A DNA stretch of 64,000 nt from Orobanche coerulescens. Its lineage: Eukaryota > Streptophyta > Magnoliopsida > Lamiales > Orobanchaceae. Below the pieces are notes generated by a model. The model did not search any database. It was not told the origin of the DNA and saw nothing but the letters and a program-made list of their open reading frames with translations. This document shows positions 1 to 12,097 of the stretch, one piece after another. Both the position numbers and the translations under genes were made by a program. Each line of letters begins with the position of its first letter. Position 1 is the stretch's first letter. Where the stretch lies: assembly GCA_033398695.1 (NCBI GenBank), contig CM065811.1, positions 113,197,501 to 113,261,500 on the forward strand, given 5' to 3'.

Positions 1-1900
1 CTATCATAAAAATCCCATTTAAAAGTACCAGGCCGAAATGTCCAAAAATCAACAGTTTAAGAATGTACGTTAAGTTACTGCTTACATGTACTGATAAAAA
101 TAGTTTAGGTAATCAGTTTTTCATAATATACTTAAGTTTGTAAAATACCATAAAACTAATTTGACATACACATGCACGCAACAGATAAAACAATAGTAAG
201 AATACATTTGTGGCGGAATATAACAAATAGTCAAAATACTCGATTTCCATGTACATTTCATAAGTAGTATCATCCGAGAAGCTCCTCTCCTCACGACCGC
301 TATAAGCTCGATCTCCGAGTACCTAAAAGATAAAGCCCACAATGCAGCCATAATACTCAATAATAATAATGATCACGTCAACATCATTAATTACATATTA
401 ATGTAATCACAGTTAAGGGATATCATCAGTACAATCTCACCATGATAACCTTACCAACTCGTGGTAATCCGCATCAAAACAATTCTTACCATATTCCACA
501 TCAAGTATTCTCAAATGACGAAATGAACTCGAATATGAATATACTGCACAGTATCTCACACAATACAAACAATCCTCAAAATATCATCATAACTCATCAT
601 TACGTATTATATAATCTCTGTCCAATCCAATCCATCGAATAACCTCATCAAATCTCAAACACGATAATAGAGTACCAGTCTACAAAAGTACCAAAAATGA
701 ATCCACAATATCCCAATGAATATAATACATAACACAATAACATAAATATGTTATCCGCTGCACTCAAGCCTCTACGGATCACTAGAGATATCAAAGGATC
801 CTCCCTAGTTAGATTATAAATCTTAAACTCATGTCTCATAACTCATATTTTAGTTCTCAAATCTCATATCACATTTCTCGTATCTCTCAAAATTTAAATC
901 CATCGTCCGCTGCATTCTAGTCTCTATGGAACAATAGAGATCCAAAGGATCCTCCCTAGTTAGATTTGGTTAAAGAAGAACACAAACCTCAAAACTCAAT
1001 AACTCAAATCATAATATAAAAATATAACATAGTACTCGATTACCTGCTAGAGTTGGACTTCTAGATTATCACCTACAATATTCAACTCTTGATTACATCC
1101 TCATGATCATTGGTTCTCAAAAATTCACCAGTCTATTCAAGAATGAATAGTAACATTCGATAAAAAATTGATACCATAATCTATAGATAATCCATACCTT
1201 CGCCTTCACCATACTGTGCACTCAATACTCAAGTATCTAAGTAATACTCGTAATTCATATACAATATGATTAACTTCAAAACTAAAATACAGCAACATAA
1301 AAACTAATCTCCAAAATTCACCTTTATAATCATTACTACGAATTATAAATGAAATAATTGAGACCCTCCATCAAATATTATGAACTGAACAAGTATAAAA
1401 TTGCCTCTATACCGAACATTTTCAAACTCACCGCAACAGATGGTTCTAATCAACAATCAATTATCACGGCCTACATATACAATAACAATCAACAATCGTA
1501 TAAACAATCAACAATCCTGACGGTTAAAAAATACTTTGATCATACACAAGACTCTAAAACTTAATCTAATCAACTACGAATTCATATCCAAAATACGATT
1601 TCTTACTCCGATAATCATATCAATAATCAATTCAATATGATATCGATACTTATGATATCCAAAATTAAATTAATCTTTGAATACGAATTAACAAGATTAC
1701 TCCTTGTTATTATTCGTCAAATTTATGGTAAAATAATACCAAGATTATCATCAATCTAAAATATCCCATCGGTTCAACATAATGAACAATCATAGTTCAA
1801 GACTAATCATAATATATCTCAACTCATATCATAATTTGTAGTTTATTAAGAATATACAAAAATAACATTTTCCAATCAACATAACTTGGTTTCTGGATGT
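1..1900. other. AT-rich region without a recognisable gene
   Basis: No convincing coding frame, RNA gene or transposon end is visible. Short open frames here show no family motifs. One imperfect direct repeat of about 58 bases is present: roughly 756-813 and 911-967 share a block starting CTGCA and ending in the same CAAAGGATCCTCCCTAGTTA segment. Composition resembles the LTRs of gypsy elements further along, so this may be old LTR sequence, but no LTR end can be pinned down. Confidence 0.4.
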
Positions 1901-2088
1901 CAATTCCATATTCATATCTAGAAACACCAAAACTTCAATAAATAATTATCTTGACATGGTATATACACCAAAAACTTCTTCACTAAACAATATAAGCTCA
2001 CGTACAACAACTAGAATGATTACAATGATATCTCAAGTATGAATGCTTTGCTCAATGTTGTTGTGTGGTTTGATACCAAGTGGTTTGG

Positions 2089-2096
2089 TATTTATA
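2089..2096 (-). promoter_or_regulatory. TATA box of copia-type LTR
   Basis: TATTTATA on the plus strand, i.e. TATAAATA on the LTR's strand. It sits in the same context (GGTATTTATAG) as the TATA boxes of the related LTRs at 55095 and 55336. Confidence 0.6.
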
Positions 2097-2129
2097 GCCA
2101 TTTCCTTCCAACTAGCGGTTAGTCACTTT

Positions 2130-2620
2130 TGACTTGCTAGCGTGTGCTAGCCTTTCTCTATAGCGTGCGCTATCCTTTGTAGCGTGCGTTATTGCCTGTT
2201 ATGTACGTTAATATGTCCTGATTGCGTACATTATCTGCTTGTGATTTCAGTCCAGTAGCTTCTGTCCATGACGGTTATCATGCGCTATCATTTCATTGTA
2301 GCATGCGCTAATATTGCATCATTGCTTGGGTCATATATCCATTTGTACTTTTGACTTCTGACTTGACTTTCCACCGAATCTCCCAACATTCATATGTTTG
2401 AATTCAAATGCACTTTAGCATGTGCTAAAGATCACTCATAGCATGCGCTTATGTTAGTACATGCGTCATTCTGTACTCGAAGTACATGCGTTATGCTTCA
2501 AGTGTAGCGTACGCTATCTTCATCAGGTGACTTTGTCTTCAGGTAACTTTGAACTCGTCTGATCTGCAGACAGGTATCGTTAACGTGTGGTAACCTTCAT
2601 TACTAGCATGCTCTAGCTTT
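2130..2620. repeat. Array of TAGCGYRCGCTA-like palindromes in LTR U3
   Basis: About nine matches or near matches to a 12-base palindrome are scattered over 490 bases, for example TAGCGTGTGCTAG, TAGCGTGCGCTAT, TAGCATGCGCTAA and TAGCGTACGCTAT. They lie upstream of the LTR's own TATA box. Spacing is irregular and the sequence between copies is not repeated, so this is a motif cluster and not a tandem satellite. Confidence 0.75.
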
Positions 2621-2749
2621 GCAGTTTGATTAGCTTTTTGCATCTTTGACTCCTTCGTTGTTTTGCTTGCTTCTTTGTTGTTTTCCTTTGTTTAACAAAT
2701 TAATCATCAAAACTCTATTAATGAATATTTGGAATAACATATTCCAACA

Positions 2750-2902
2750 CTATTAAATCTACAGTCAGATGTATCAATATGTGTGAACGATATAATGACC
2801 TGTTTAATAAAAGCATAAAGTCGTGCACGCCTTGGTTTTAATAAACTATTTACTCTTGTGTGGAGGACCTATGGACGAAGAGGGGTTTACCTCAAACCAT
2901 AT
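2750..2902 (+). repeat. Copia LTR fragment (left part, split by insertion)
   Basis: This is the 3' half of a plus-strand copia LTR. It aligns to 18215-18345 (shared phrases GTATCAATATGTGTGAACGAT and TGTGGAGGACC). It is interrupted after the CATAT target site at 2898-2902 by the minus-strand copia element and resumes at 13346. Confidence 0.7.
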
Positions 2903-4172
2903 TGTTGGCCACAAAGTATACAATAAACAGCTTAGAAAGTAAGCGCACAATAAGTTGTACGATTTTTGAAGTTAATTGCGTAGCGGAAGTCTTAATGAGA
3001 GAGTTGCTGTAAATACAACATCTATGTGTTCTCCTGTTTGCTTGATGCATACAGGGTTTTACAATGTATACTAATAAACCACAATACAATGAAAACAGTA
3101 AAGGCAGAAAGTAAATACCACACAGTTTAAAGTAGTTTGAGGTAAACGCCTCTACGTCAACTGGTCCTCCAAACAGGAGTAAAATGTTTATTAAAATCAC
3201 TACATACAAAACTACGTGACTTTAACTAAACCTGTCTCTATATCATTCACACATATTGATACAGGGACTTCAGCTTTGGGCCGTTCACACAGATTGGCTT
3301 GAGCTCTTTCGACTCGCTTCTTCTCACACAGATCGAAGATTCATCGTCAATACTACTCTTCCCACACAGGTCGGAATACGCAAGGATATTTAGTCCACAC
3401 AGGCTAATGATAATCTCAACGATAAGGGTAGAATAATTCCAGACAGCAGCTTTATCTTTAATGAACAATCGTTGTATGTTGTGCTACTTGCATTGAGGAA
3501 TTGGTGTATTTATTTGCTTGGATACTGCTGTATGCTCACGAAATATACTTCTCTTGCTATCACTAGAATGTCAGAGTAATCTATCAGAGTATGCGCGATA
3601 ATGAATAACTTTCGTGTTCCTCTGGCTTGGGGGTATTTATAACCTTGGAGATGTATCCATTATAAATGTAGCTGTTGTTGGTTGGTGAGATGTTGACGTC
3701 TGTCTCTTGATTGGAAGCTGCTGAATGTTTGAATTAAGGCAGATTGCATTTAATGATTCATACTTCCTTTCTGTCTTTGTATTAAATGCTCTTCAGAGCG
3801 TTCAGACTTATCTCTCTCCAGCTGCATTAAATGTTGTCCTATCAGCAATAAATGTTGCTTCAACCGTGAATAGTTTATGAATAAACAATGTTTATCTCAC
3901 AACAGCTTAAAGGTGTATTCTATCAGTCATGTTGGATGTGTTTTACTTTTCCTAAGTAAAACACCTATAGCTTTACTGTTGTATCCAACGTATTCTTTTG
4001 TTGCTGTATGAGGTAGGCTCTGTAGGATAGACTCTGTAGAAGGTCTCTTTGCTCTATAGATGGGCTATATGATGAATCCTAACAACTTCCATACTTGAAC
4101 GATATTCCAACATCTTTGAGACTTCTTTGATGTACGTTGGCAATTATCAAAACAGGAATATTTATCCTAACA
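2903..4172 (-). repeat. 3' LTR of minus-strand copia element
   Basis: On the minus strand it begins TGTTAGGATAAATATTCC at 4172 and ends TTTGTGGCCAACA at 2903, giving TG...CA ends. It is 1,270 bases long against 1,248 for its partner, with numerous differences. Confidence 0.92.
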
Positions 4173-4190
4173 ATTTCCCCTTTTGATATT
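4173..4190 (-). other. Polypurine tract of copia element
   Basis: Minus strand reads AAAAGGGGAAATTG directly before the 3' LTR. This is the expected position and composition for the plus-strand-primer purine tract. Confidence 0.7.
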
Positions 4191-4796
4191 ACCAAAACTT
4201 CCTCTAGATGCCTTCTTCTAGATAAAGAGAGGCTGTTTTCAAGTCTTCTGTCGATTGACATGATCTACATAACTTAGTCTAGAAATTTGAACTGCTCGCA
4301 TGCAAGTTCTAAAAAATCAAAGTCTCACAAGACTTAAGTGTATTACAACTAATCTGATGATTAGCACGTAGGCACAGTCTTATAGAGTAAAAACTAAACT
4401 GCATATAACTTAATATGAATTGAAAACAGGGCACGTGGACCTAAAACATTTCTTGTACGAATAGAGTTATAATATAATATTAATTGACATCCTATAGTGT
4501 ATGTGTTGTATCCGCGAATCAATACAGCGTTCCTCCTTAAAAGGTACATACATGATTCAATTCTTACATCAATATGTGGATTAATATTGTATTCATGGGT
4601 CGTACTGTATTCCCCCTTAATTAATGCACATGTCGGTTGTAGGAAGGTTTTATGTCATCATTTTATTACAGTAAGATCGGACTTGTTCTAAGTGTACAGT
4701 TAATTAAAATGGATACTGTATTCTTGGGTCTTACAGCATTTCCCCCTCAATTAATGAGAAAAAAGTGTAAAAACTTACAGGGAGTCAGATTATAGC
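4191..4796 (-). other. Non-coding 3' internal region of copia element
   Basis: This lies between the polypurine tract and the nested solo LTR. No frame with retroelement motifs is visible. It ends in the ATAGC target site (4792-4796) of the nested LTR. Confidence 0.5.
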
Positions 4797-4944
4797 TGTA
4801 ATACTCGATATTTCTGATGTGTATTTGAACCTTGTGATATTATATTTGTTGCATTTTGATTTGAGTATTATTCTCCGTGTTTCATGATCCGGTGTTGTTG
4901 AGCGTATGATTGCATGAATGTGTTCAAAATTGTGATTTTTGCAC

Positions 4945-5375
4945 ATGTAGCACACGCTATCGACTGGGCGTAGCGTACGCTAATTTGGGTTTCATAGCGC
5001 ACGCTATGTATGAACCTTAGCGCGCGCTATACATAGTCAACTTGATTAAGACAGGGTGGTAGGTGAGATCAGCCGCGGATCTTGGTCGGGACATGTCGGG
5101 ATGAACCTGGACGGTTTTTGGAAAAAGCCGAGTCAATGCTGTTTAGCGCACGCTACAGGTATGAGGATAGCGCACGCTAAATGTTGAGTACAGTGAGGTC
5201 AGTAAGCTTCGTATGGCCATTAGCGCACGCTATATAAGTGGTAGCGTACGTTAATTCCTGAACTTAGCACACATAAGGGGATGTTAGTGCACGCTAAGTC
5301 GAGACCAGGCAGAATCAGTAGACTGCAGGCCCGTTAGCGCATGCTATGGATATGGACTAGCGCGCGCTAATAACT
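4945..5375. repeat. Palindrome array TAGCGYRCGCTA in solo LTR U3
   Basis: About eleven copies occur in 430 bases, including TAGCACACGCTA, TAGCGTACGCTA, TAGCGCACGCTA (several), TAGCGCGCGCTA (two), TAGCGTACGTTA, TAGTGCACGCTA and TAGCGCATGCTA. Most are perfect or one-off palindromes. The array ends a few bases before the TATA box at 5382, a promoter-proximal position. Confidence 0.85.
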
Positions 5376-5381
5376 ATTTTC

Positions 5382-5390
5382 TATATATAG
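5382..5390 (+). promoter_or_regulatory. TATA box of gypsy solo LTR
   Basis: The sequence is TATATATAG, 10-20 bases after the last palindrome of the array. The following CACC- and CTT-rich sequence (5395-5480) looks like the start of a plant transcript leader. Confidence 0.6.
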
Positions 5391-6592
5391 GACATCACCC
5401 TCCTTCATTTTCAGACTTCCACTTCAACACACAACATATTTCCGCGACTTTGAGAGTTACCCTCTCCATCTTCAACCTTCATATCAGCTTCCTAACACAT
5501 CATTGAAGGCGAGGAACCTTGAGGATCGGTGTTCAAGCGTCCAACGTTGAGATCATCAAGAGTTTTCATCTTTTCTTTCCACACAAGGTATGTGTTGCTA
5601 CGCGAACATTGAATTCATGTTCTTATTCGGATTATAACTTCCTCCTGGAGTTTATCAAGGTTATGGATTAATGATTATGTTGAGCACCATTCATGTAAGC
5701 TTGAAGTAATCATTTTTTAGAACCCCTTTGAGTAATAAGAGTGTAACCGAACCCTTTTGAGTTGGATCAAGGATTTGTGATTTCTGAGATTTTAGTTTAT
5801 GTTTAGGATGTATTATCCGAATCACTTGCATGTCGGAGTATTGTGATTATCATCACTTTGTATGAGATTTTTTTCAAGAAGATGAATTATTGGTATAGTC
5901 TTATAATATCCTTGGATAGTATGAGAGGACCTTCAATGTAAATCATAACTCATAGTGATTTCTAGATTCGGTTATCTTCATGTTGATGATTCAAACAAAA
6001 GGATGTTGATGGGTAACCATTGCTATGATCGTAAATTTTGGCAAGGAAGATAAATTGTGAAAGAACGAATTATATGGTTGTTAAACCTTAAACTCGGATT
6101 GAAGTATGATTTGTAACCAAACTTGGTGAGGGAATCGATAATACGGAATCGTAGTACGTAATTACGGTGATTTGAGCGACTCTAGCTAGACCGGGCGGTC
6201 ATCGGGTGAGTTGAGCCGTGAGTCGGCGAGCTTAGAGCATTAACCCGACCGTAGTAGATGTTAGATGTTCGTACGTTTAAACTTGTCCTGAGTTGCCGTT
6301 ATTTTTTCTGATTGTTCAAGGGCCGAGCATTGCGAATGTTTGATCGAAAGAGGCGGCCTTCGAGTGTGTTGAGATCATTGGAGTGATTAGTTCTTGCCAT
6401 CTTTGAGGCAAGTATCGTAATTTGTTAATTTTGGTATTTTGAGCATGCATGTGGTTTATTCATGTTGTTGAACATGGGATTTATTTCGTTGAATTTTCCT
6501 GATATTCGTTATCAAGTGTTTGTATGTTCATGTTGATGGACATAGCGATTTTGCTTACATGTATGCATGAGTTGTGTTTGTGTATGTTGTAC

Positions 6593-6680
6593 GATCTATG
6601 CTGAGGGCGCTGGATCGGATGTCCACCTCGTGTTGGTCCGACGGGATCATCTTGGGATCTATGCTGAGGGCGCTGGATCG
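6593..6680 (+). repeat. 63-base-period direct repeat in solo LTR
   Basis: The 25-base unit starting GATCTATGCTGAGGGCGCTG occurs at 6593-6617 and 6656-6680, identical in both. Gypsy LTRs often carry such short internal duplications; a comparable one lies at 14870-15240. Confidence 0.85.
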
Positions 6681-7387
6681 TTGGAATACCCATGTTGTGT
6701 TAATGGAATCTTGTGGATTCGCATCGTTGGATTTCGGTAGCGGAAGTCCGTATTGTGTATTCTGTTATTCATTGTTGTTGCATATTCGATTTGTTTAATA
6801 TGATACTTGTACTAGCATCGTTTTGCTAACCCCTTCGGGGGTGGACATTTGTTTTGATGTTCAGGTAGCCGAGGAGCGGGAAAGCAGCCACAGTACCGAT
6901 ATGATGACGAAGGGGCTCAGTGATGTTTATTGTTATTGTGATTTGTCTTCTTGGTTCATATTCAGTACTCGAGTATGCGTGTCTTATTAATATTTCGAGA
7001 TGGTTGTAATAATGACTTACTTGATCTATTTGAAACCGGTTTTGTATTTGGAACTTTCATAGTACTGTTGTATTATATTTGCATTTCTTCTAATTTGCCT
7101 TGTAAATCCTTACTTAAAGGGTTTACGGTGCTGTAATTATTCCGAATATCTCGGGGTGTTGCAATAGCGTTCCCAATTCTTGACGAAGCAAACAAAATCT
7201 GGTTGTGCTGAAAGGTTTTGTAGAGATGTCGATCAACTGAATGTTTGTATGAATTTTTCGACATGAAGTGATGCTTCATATTAATATGCTTAATTCGCAA
7301 GTGCGATACAGGGTTGTGCGTTAATGTAATTGCAATCGTGCTATGGCATATGATTGGCGTCTCTCTGGCACTGATTCCATAATCTTG

Positions 7388-8600
7388 TAACTACTGTTGC
7401 ATCTAGAGAATCTGCATACGGCAACTTCCAGCGGCAAAGTATTCCGACTCAGCTGTAGAAAGCAAGTTGGCCAATTGCTTCTTACTGAACCATGACATAA
7501 GTCTAGGTCCGAGAAAATGAAAAGTACTGCTTGTACTCTTCGTATCTAGCTTACGGCCTCCAAGATCCGAGTCGCTGTAGCCAACTAAATTGAATCTTTC
7601 TTCCTTAGGATACCACAATCCTACATTAACTATTCCTTTTACATACTTAAGGATTCGTTTGTCTATCATGAAGTGTGACTCCTTAGTGCGATTGGATACC
7701 GAGCATACACTCCTACAGCAAATTGGATATCGAACCTGCTAGCGGTTAGGTATAGGAGTGAGCCAATAAGCTTCTTGTAGAGTGATTGACCAGCTTTCCA
7801 GCTTTGTCAGCACTAATTTGCGTGGAGGTGCTCATGGGGGTTGATGAGGATTTGGAGTTACTCATCCCAAACTTGTTGAGAAGCTCATTGTTGTACTTCT
7901 CCTGGTTGATGAAGATTCTTGTGGGCAATTTCTTCACCTGCAATCCTAGGAAATAACTAAGTTCTCCCATCATACTCATTACATATTTACTTTGCATGAG
8001 ATGAGAGAAACTTTGACATAAAGCAAGGTTAGTAGGACCAAATATAATATCATCAACATATATTTGTACCATTAACAGGTCATCTCCTTCCTGTATCTTA
8101 AATAGAGTTTTGTCCATAGCACCTTTCTGAAATCCATTATTGGTAAGGTACAGGGACAGGGTTTCGTTCCATGGTCTAGGTGCTTGCTTAAGTACATACA
8201 GAGCTTTCCGTAGTCTGTATATTAGGTCTCCGCCTTCAGTGTTGACAAACTCTGGAGGTCGTTCAACATAGACTTCTTCGGAATGCACTTTTAACACCCA
8301 GTTGATATACTAGAAAACTCTTATAGGCGGCAAAGGCTAGAAATATCATGATGGGCTCTAGTTTGGCTATAGGGGCAAAAGTCTCATCATAATCTATGCC
8401 TTCTTCCTGTCTGTAGCCTTGTGCGACTAGACGGGATTTTTTCCTGATAACCAGTCTATTCTCATCCTTCTTATTTCTAAATACCCATTTGGTTCCAATT
8501 ACGGCTTGATGTTCTGATCTGGGTACTAGATAACATACATTATAACTTTTGAAGCCATTAAACTCTTCTTCCGTAGAAGTGATCCAGCGAGAATTATTTA
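7388..8600 (-). pseudogene. Copia pol: reverse transcriptase and RNase H (broken)
   Basis: Minus-strand translation of about 8600-7746 reads as a copia-type reverse transcriptase (RVT_2 family). The upstream part has the 'GTKWVFRNKKDE' type start at about 8500, then YRLRKALYVLKQAPRPW at about 8225-8175, and the catalytic YVDDIIFG at about 8060. About 7669-7403 reads as copia RNase H with LVGYSDSDLGG and a TAESEYFAA motif. In the live element these copy genomic RNA into DNA and degrade the RNA strand. Several stops and frameshifts separate the blocks (for example near 8297 and between 7746 and 7669). The copy cannot encode a full polyprotein. The family call is firm; the lineage within copia was not determined. 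Confidence 0.9.
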
Positions 8601-9335
8601 AAGCTTCATTGGTCGAAATAGGTTCAGATTGATCTAAGAATACAGCTAGGGTTCACATAGCTAGTCTCCTAAGTTCATCTTGAGATTTCCATACTGGAAA
8701 AGGAGATTTCTCAGATTCGGATTCTTCTTGCGCACATAGTACAGTTTCTCATGGACTCTGTATTCTTCTTCGGGTAGATAAACCAGCATCAATATCACAT
8801 ATAATCAATTCCTGTGGATGATCTATCAACCACCTTATCTCATGTTCTAATTTGGCATCCCGTACTGTATCTTTTGGTGCTGTAGCCTCAGCTTCAGCTT
8901 GTACAGCATCGACTTCGACTACTTCTGATCTTAGAGCTGCAGGATTAATCTCTAAGTCTACGACAGGCTCTATTTAAGGGTCATCAATGGAGTGTGTTTA
9001 AATATTCTGGGTTAAATATTCTACTCCTGTAGGATCAAAGTGAGGTTCATTGAACACTACATGGATGGATTCCTCTATTGTCAGCTTTCTTTTGTTAAAG
9101 ATTCTAAAAGTTTTGCTGATAGAGGAGTGTCCTACAAATATCCCTTGATCTGACTTTTTGTAAAAGGTCTTGAGTTGATCTTTCCCATTATTCTGAACAT
9201 AACACTTACATCCAAAAATGCAGTCAATGGAGTTCTATTGTTCCATACCTTATATGCTGTTTTGTTATGGTGCTTGTTGATGATACAGCGGTTTTGTGTG
9301 TAGCATACTGTATTTGTTGCTTCTCCCCATAAATG
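8601..9335 (-). pseudogene. Copia pol: integrase C-terminal and linker region (decayed)
   Basis: This lies between the integrase core and reverse transcriptase. The minus strand has short acidic and proline-containing stretches and numerous stops. There is a recognisable integrase C-terminal type block near 9060-9240. No independent gene is seen. Confidence 0.5.
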
Positions 9336-10005
9336 CTACGGAAACTTGCTTGCGGCTATGATGGTCATTGTTGCTTCCTTGAGCATCCTATTCTTTCGCT
9401 CAGCAACACTATTTAGTTGAGGAGTCCGGGCTGCTGAGTATTGGTGATGTATTCTGTTGTCCGAACAGTATTGCTCTATAAAGCGATTTGTGAAATCAGT
9501 GCCTCTGTCGGAACAAATAGACATGATACTCAACCCTTTATCATTCTGAAGCTTTCTTAGGTGCTCTGGCAGCTTCATTGTGGTTTCTTTCTTCTTGTTA
9601 AGAAAAATTGTCCAAGCATACCTGGAAAAATCATCAACAATGACGAGATAATATTTCTTACCTTCCACACTTATATGGTCTACAGGGCCGTAGAGGTCCA
9701 TGTGTACCTATCCAGAACCCTTTGGGTGGACAGGTATGATTTGCTTTTCATGATGGTTTTGACTTGTTTGCCTTTCTGACAGGGTTCGCAGACGTTGTCT
9801 TTATGGAATGACACATCGGGCAAGCCTCTAACCATTCCCTATCTGGCGAGTTTGTTGATTGTCTTGAAGTTGATATGAGACATCCTCTTATGCCATAGCC
9901 AGCTTTGATCTGCAGTGCCTTTGGCAACAAAAGAAGGAATAGTGGATCTCGTAGGCTTCTAGTCAGCAATATACATATTATATGACCTACTTCCTGTGAG
10001 AACAA
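9336..10005 (-). pseudogene. Copia pol: integrase zinc-binding and core domain (broken)
   Basis: About 9701-9336 (minus) carries the integrase core with DFSRYAWTIFL at its start, the second catalytic aspartate in CSDRGTDFTN and the glutamate region NSVAERKNRM, giving the D, D, E order of retroviral-type integrases. About 10005-9748 carries the pre-integrase, zinc-binding part (GYGIRGC, then C-x2-C in ACPMCHSIK). The two blocks are in different frames and broken by stops. Integrase inserts the cDNA into the host chromosome. The next domain upstream is the protease, as expected for copia. Confidence 0.88.
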
Positions 10006-10063
10006 TTTCTTTGGTCTTGATGTCCTTCACTCTACAGTAGTCTACATAGAATTTTACCGAGAA

Positions 10064-10300
10064 CTATTTGTCACAGAATTGGCTGATACTAAGTAGATTG
10101 TATTGTAGGCCTTCAACATAAGTTATGTCGATGACTTTGTACTTTCCTACAAGCAGGGTTCCTTTACCTCTTGTTCTTCCTTTGGACTTCTCACCGAAGC
10201 GCACCTTTGGACCGCCACCTTCTACATAATCTGACAGCTTGCTGATATCTCCTGTCATGTGCCGAGAGCATCCGCTGTCAAAATACCAGATGTCCTTCTC
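10064..10300 (-). pseudogene. Copia pol: aspartic protease domain (broken)
   Basis: The minus strand reads DIWYFDSGCSRHMTGD at about 10295-10250, with the DSG active site of a copia retropepsin. The typical copia continuation to the EGLQYNLLSISQFCDK block ends near 10064. The domain cuts the polyprotein. A stop just after this block ends the frame, while in the family the frame would continue into the integrase. Confidence 0.88.
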
Positions 10301-10324
10301 TTTGATATCCTATAAGCAGAGAAT

Positions 10325-11990
10325 TTAAGTAGATTTAGGTCCCCTTTGATTGTTGGATCCATGTATGTTAGTGCCTTTAGGTACCCATATTTGCCTAATA
10401 GGTATCGGTTTGCTGTAGGTTACTTTTGGTCCCAGTCTTAGAATTTCTTCCATCTGTTTAGATGATTTCTCTAATGATTCCAGGATGGTCTCCGATTCTC
10501 CTTCTCGCTTCTCGATAGTTTTTACTTTGGCTTCGAGTAAAGTAAAATCATTTGTCTTGCTCTCATTATGAGACTTAGCCTCATTTAGATTGTTGGCAAG
10601 TTGCTGATTGCTTTCTATGAGTTTTTTAAATATGACCTTGCTGTTTTCGCAATCAATAGGCATATTTTCATAATTATTCTTCAGCAAGTCATTTTCATCA
10701 TTCAGCTCTAGGTTTGAAATATAGAGTTGTATGTTTTCTCATTTTAGAGTCTCATGGGCCTTTTGAATGTTTTTGAATTCATTCATCATATTTTCAAAGG
10801 TATGCGATGCATTTACAGGAATAGTTGAAGTTGAGATTACTTCATCATAGCTGTCCTCATCGTCCTATATTTATTTGGCCACAAAGCACATATATGATTT
10901 ATCTTCGATCTCATCATCGGAGGAGTCAGTGTCCGAGATTGCCTGAAGGCAGTCCTCGGTATTGTTCGACGCGTACTGTTCTCCTGATTCGCCAATCAAT
11001 GCCTTGAGCTTGTTTTTGCAAATACGTCTTCATTCGCCCTTTTCTTGTTGCTCAGCTTCTGGCAACTTTTGCACTTTCATATGTGAACACTTATTTGCAT
11101 AATGTCCGAGTTTCCTACAGTTATAGCATAAGTTAGAATCACCAGATGAAGGAGTTTTAGAACTTACCTTGTGAAAAGGCTTAGGCCTGTATGGAGTCTT
11201 TCCATACTGTTAGATGAACTTTTTGAACTTGTGCATCAGTAGGGCCATTTCATCTTATGACAAGTTGTCATCATCGCTGTCTGCAGTCTTGTGAGCTGAT
11301 TTGGATGTGCTAGGTGCAAAGTGTGTCTCCTGTCAGATACAGCGGTCAGTGCTGTAGTCTTGGCAGGTGACTCTTCGGCCTTTTCTCTTGTGTCAATATC
11401 ATACTCAAAGACTTTGAGGTCAAAGAAGAGGTCAAAGGTATAAATATCATTAATATTACAGGATACAGGCATAACTGTAGTCTTAATGTCCCATCGGACA
11501 GAGAGTGATCTAAAGATTTTTAAATTTTTCTCCTTTTGTCAGTGAATCTTAGTTAAAGCTCCTCAAGCATTTCAGAAGATTTCATTTCAAACTATTCGAA
11601 TTCTGAGTAAGTTTGGAAATTTTATTTTCTTTAGAGAGCTCAGTACCCTCGCAAATAAGCTTGAGTTTCTCCCAGATTTCCTTAGCTGTCTTAGAGCTCT
11701 TTATCTTTGAGAATGTGCCTTTGTCAAGAGTGACAAAAAGCGCATTCTTAGCAATGTTGTCGAGGCTCGTACGTGCTCCTTCTCGAGCATTTCAGCATGA
11801 GGTTTTCCTTCTATCCTTGGTGTAAGATTTATCTTCATGATCTTTATTGGACCTTCATGGATGACGAATATCATCTCCTTGTGCGTGGCTGCAATATGAG
11901 CCTCCATCCTACTAATTCTCCAGTCATCAAACTCATTAATAGATAACATAGGAACCTTGCTTATCATATAGGAATCCAATTGAGAAATAG
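10325..11990 (-). pseudogene. Copia gag with CCHC zinc knuckle (broken)
   Basis: The gag N-terminus is on the minus strand from 11979 (MDSYMISKVPMLSINEFDDW). A zinc knuckle CYNCRKLGHYANKC (C-x2-C-x4-H-x4-C) is at about 11130-11085. A lysine/glutamate-rich coiled-coil-like stretch follows at 10687-10500 and a linker with IPIRQIWVPKGTN at about 10410-10370. Gag forms the particle that packages element RNA. The reading frame changes several times (near 11700, 11236 and 10825). A sister gag start at about 13710-13834 on the plus strand confirms the family. Confidence 0.85.
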
Positions 11991-12082
11991 GAAAGATGGT
12001 GAAAATATGACACGGTTTTCAAAGGCTAGTGATTTGTGGACCTGACTCACTTAAAAATCGACTGATTCTTTTTAGAATCAAC

Positions 12083-12096
12083 CACTCCGATATCAC
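12083..12096 (-). other. Primer-binding site of minus-strand copia (degenerate)
   Basis: Immediately inside the 5' LTR the minus strand reads TGATATCGGAGTGG, one change from the TGGTATCGGAG form seen at 13577 and 43509. This is a site for initiator methionine tRNA. Confidence 0.7.
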
Positions 12097-12097
12097 T

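Larger units (their letters stand above)
1950..2749 (-). repeat. Partial copia-type LTR (same family as 54554-56057)
   Basis: Read on the minus strand, the LTR starts at 2749 with TGTTGGAATATGTTATTCC and matches the starts of the LTRs at 45564 and 56057 (followed by the shared track with TTTTGATGATTA and AACAACAAAGAAG). A TATA box (TATAAATA on the minus strand) lies at 2089-2096. Upstream of it, at about 2130-2620, are many copies of the palindrome class TAGCGYRCGCTA. The promoter-distal side fades into unassigned sequence near 1950, so this is a fragment and its left limit is approximate. Confidence 0.7.
4797..7163 (+). mobile_element. Gypsy-type solo LTR nested in copia element
   Basis: It starts TGTAATACTCGATATTTC and ends TCGGGGTGTTGCA. 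The 5-base sequence ATAGC flanks both sides (4792-4796 and 7164-7168). No internal retroelement domain lies between the ends, so it is a solo LTR left by LTR-LTR recombination. Its 3' end (GGTGCTGTAAT...GGGTGTTGCA) resembles the LTR end at 15952, which is followed by a tRNA-Met primer site. The U3 has a palindrome array (4945-5375) just before a TATA box at 5382. At 2,367 bases it is in the range of chromovirus LTRs. Confidence 0.88.

Noticed and set aside
442..1564. Short plus-strand open frames (66 and 68 codons)
   Set aside because: Low-complexity N/I/Y-rich translations of AT-rich DNA, no motif, no splice context.
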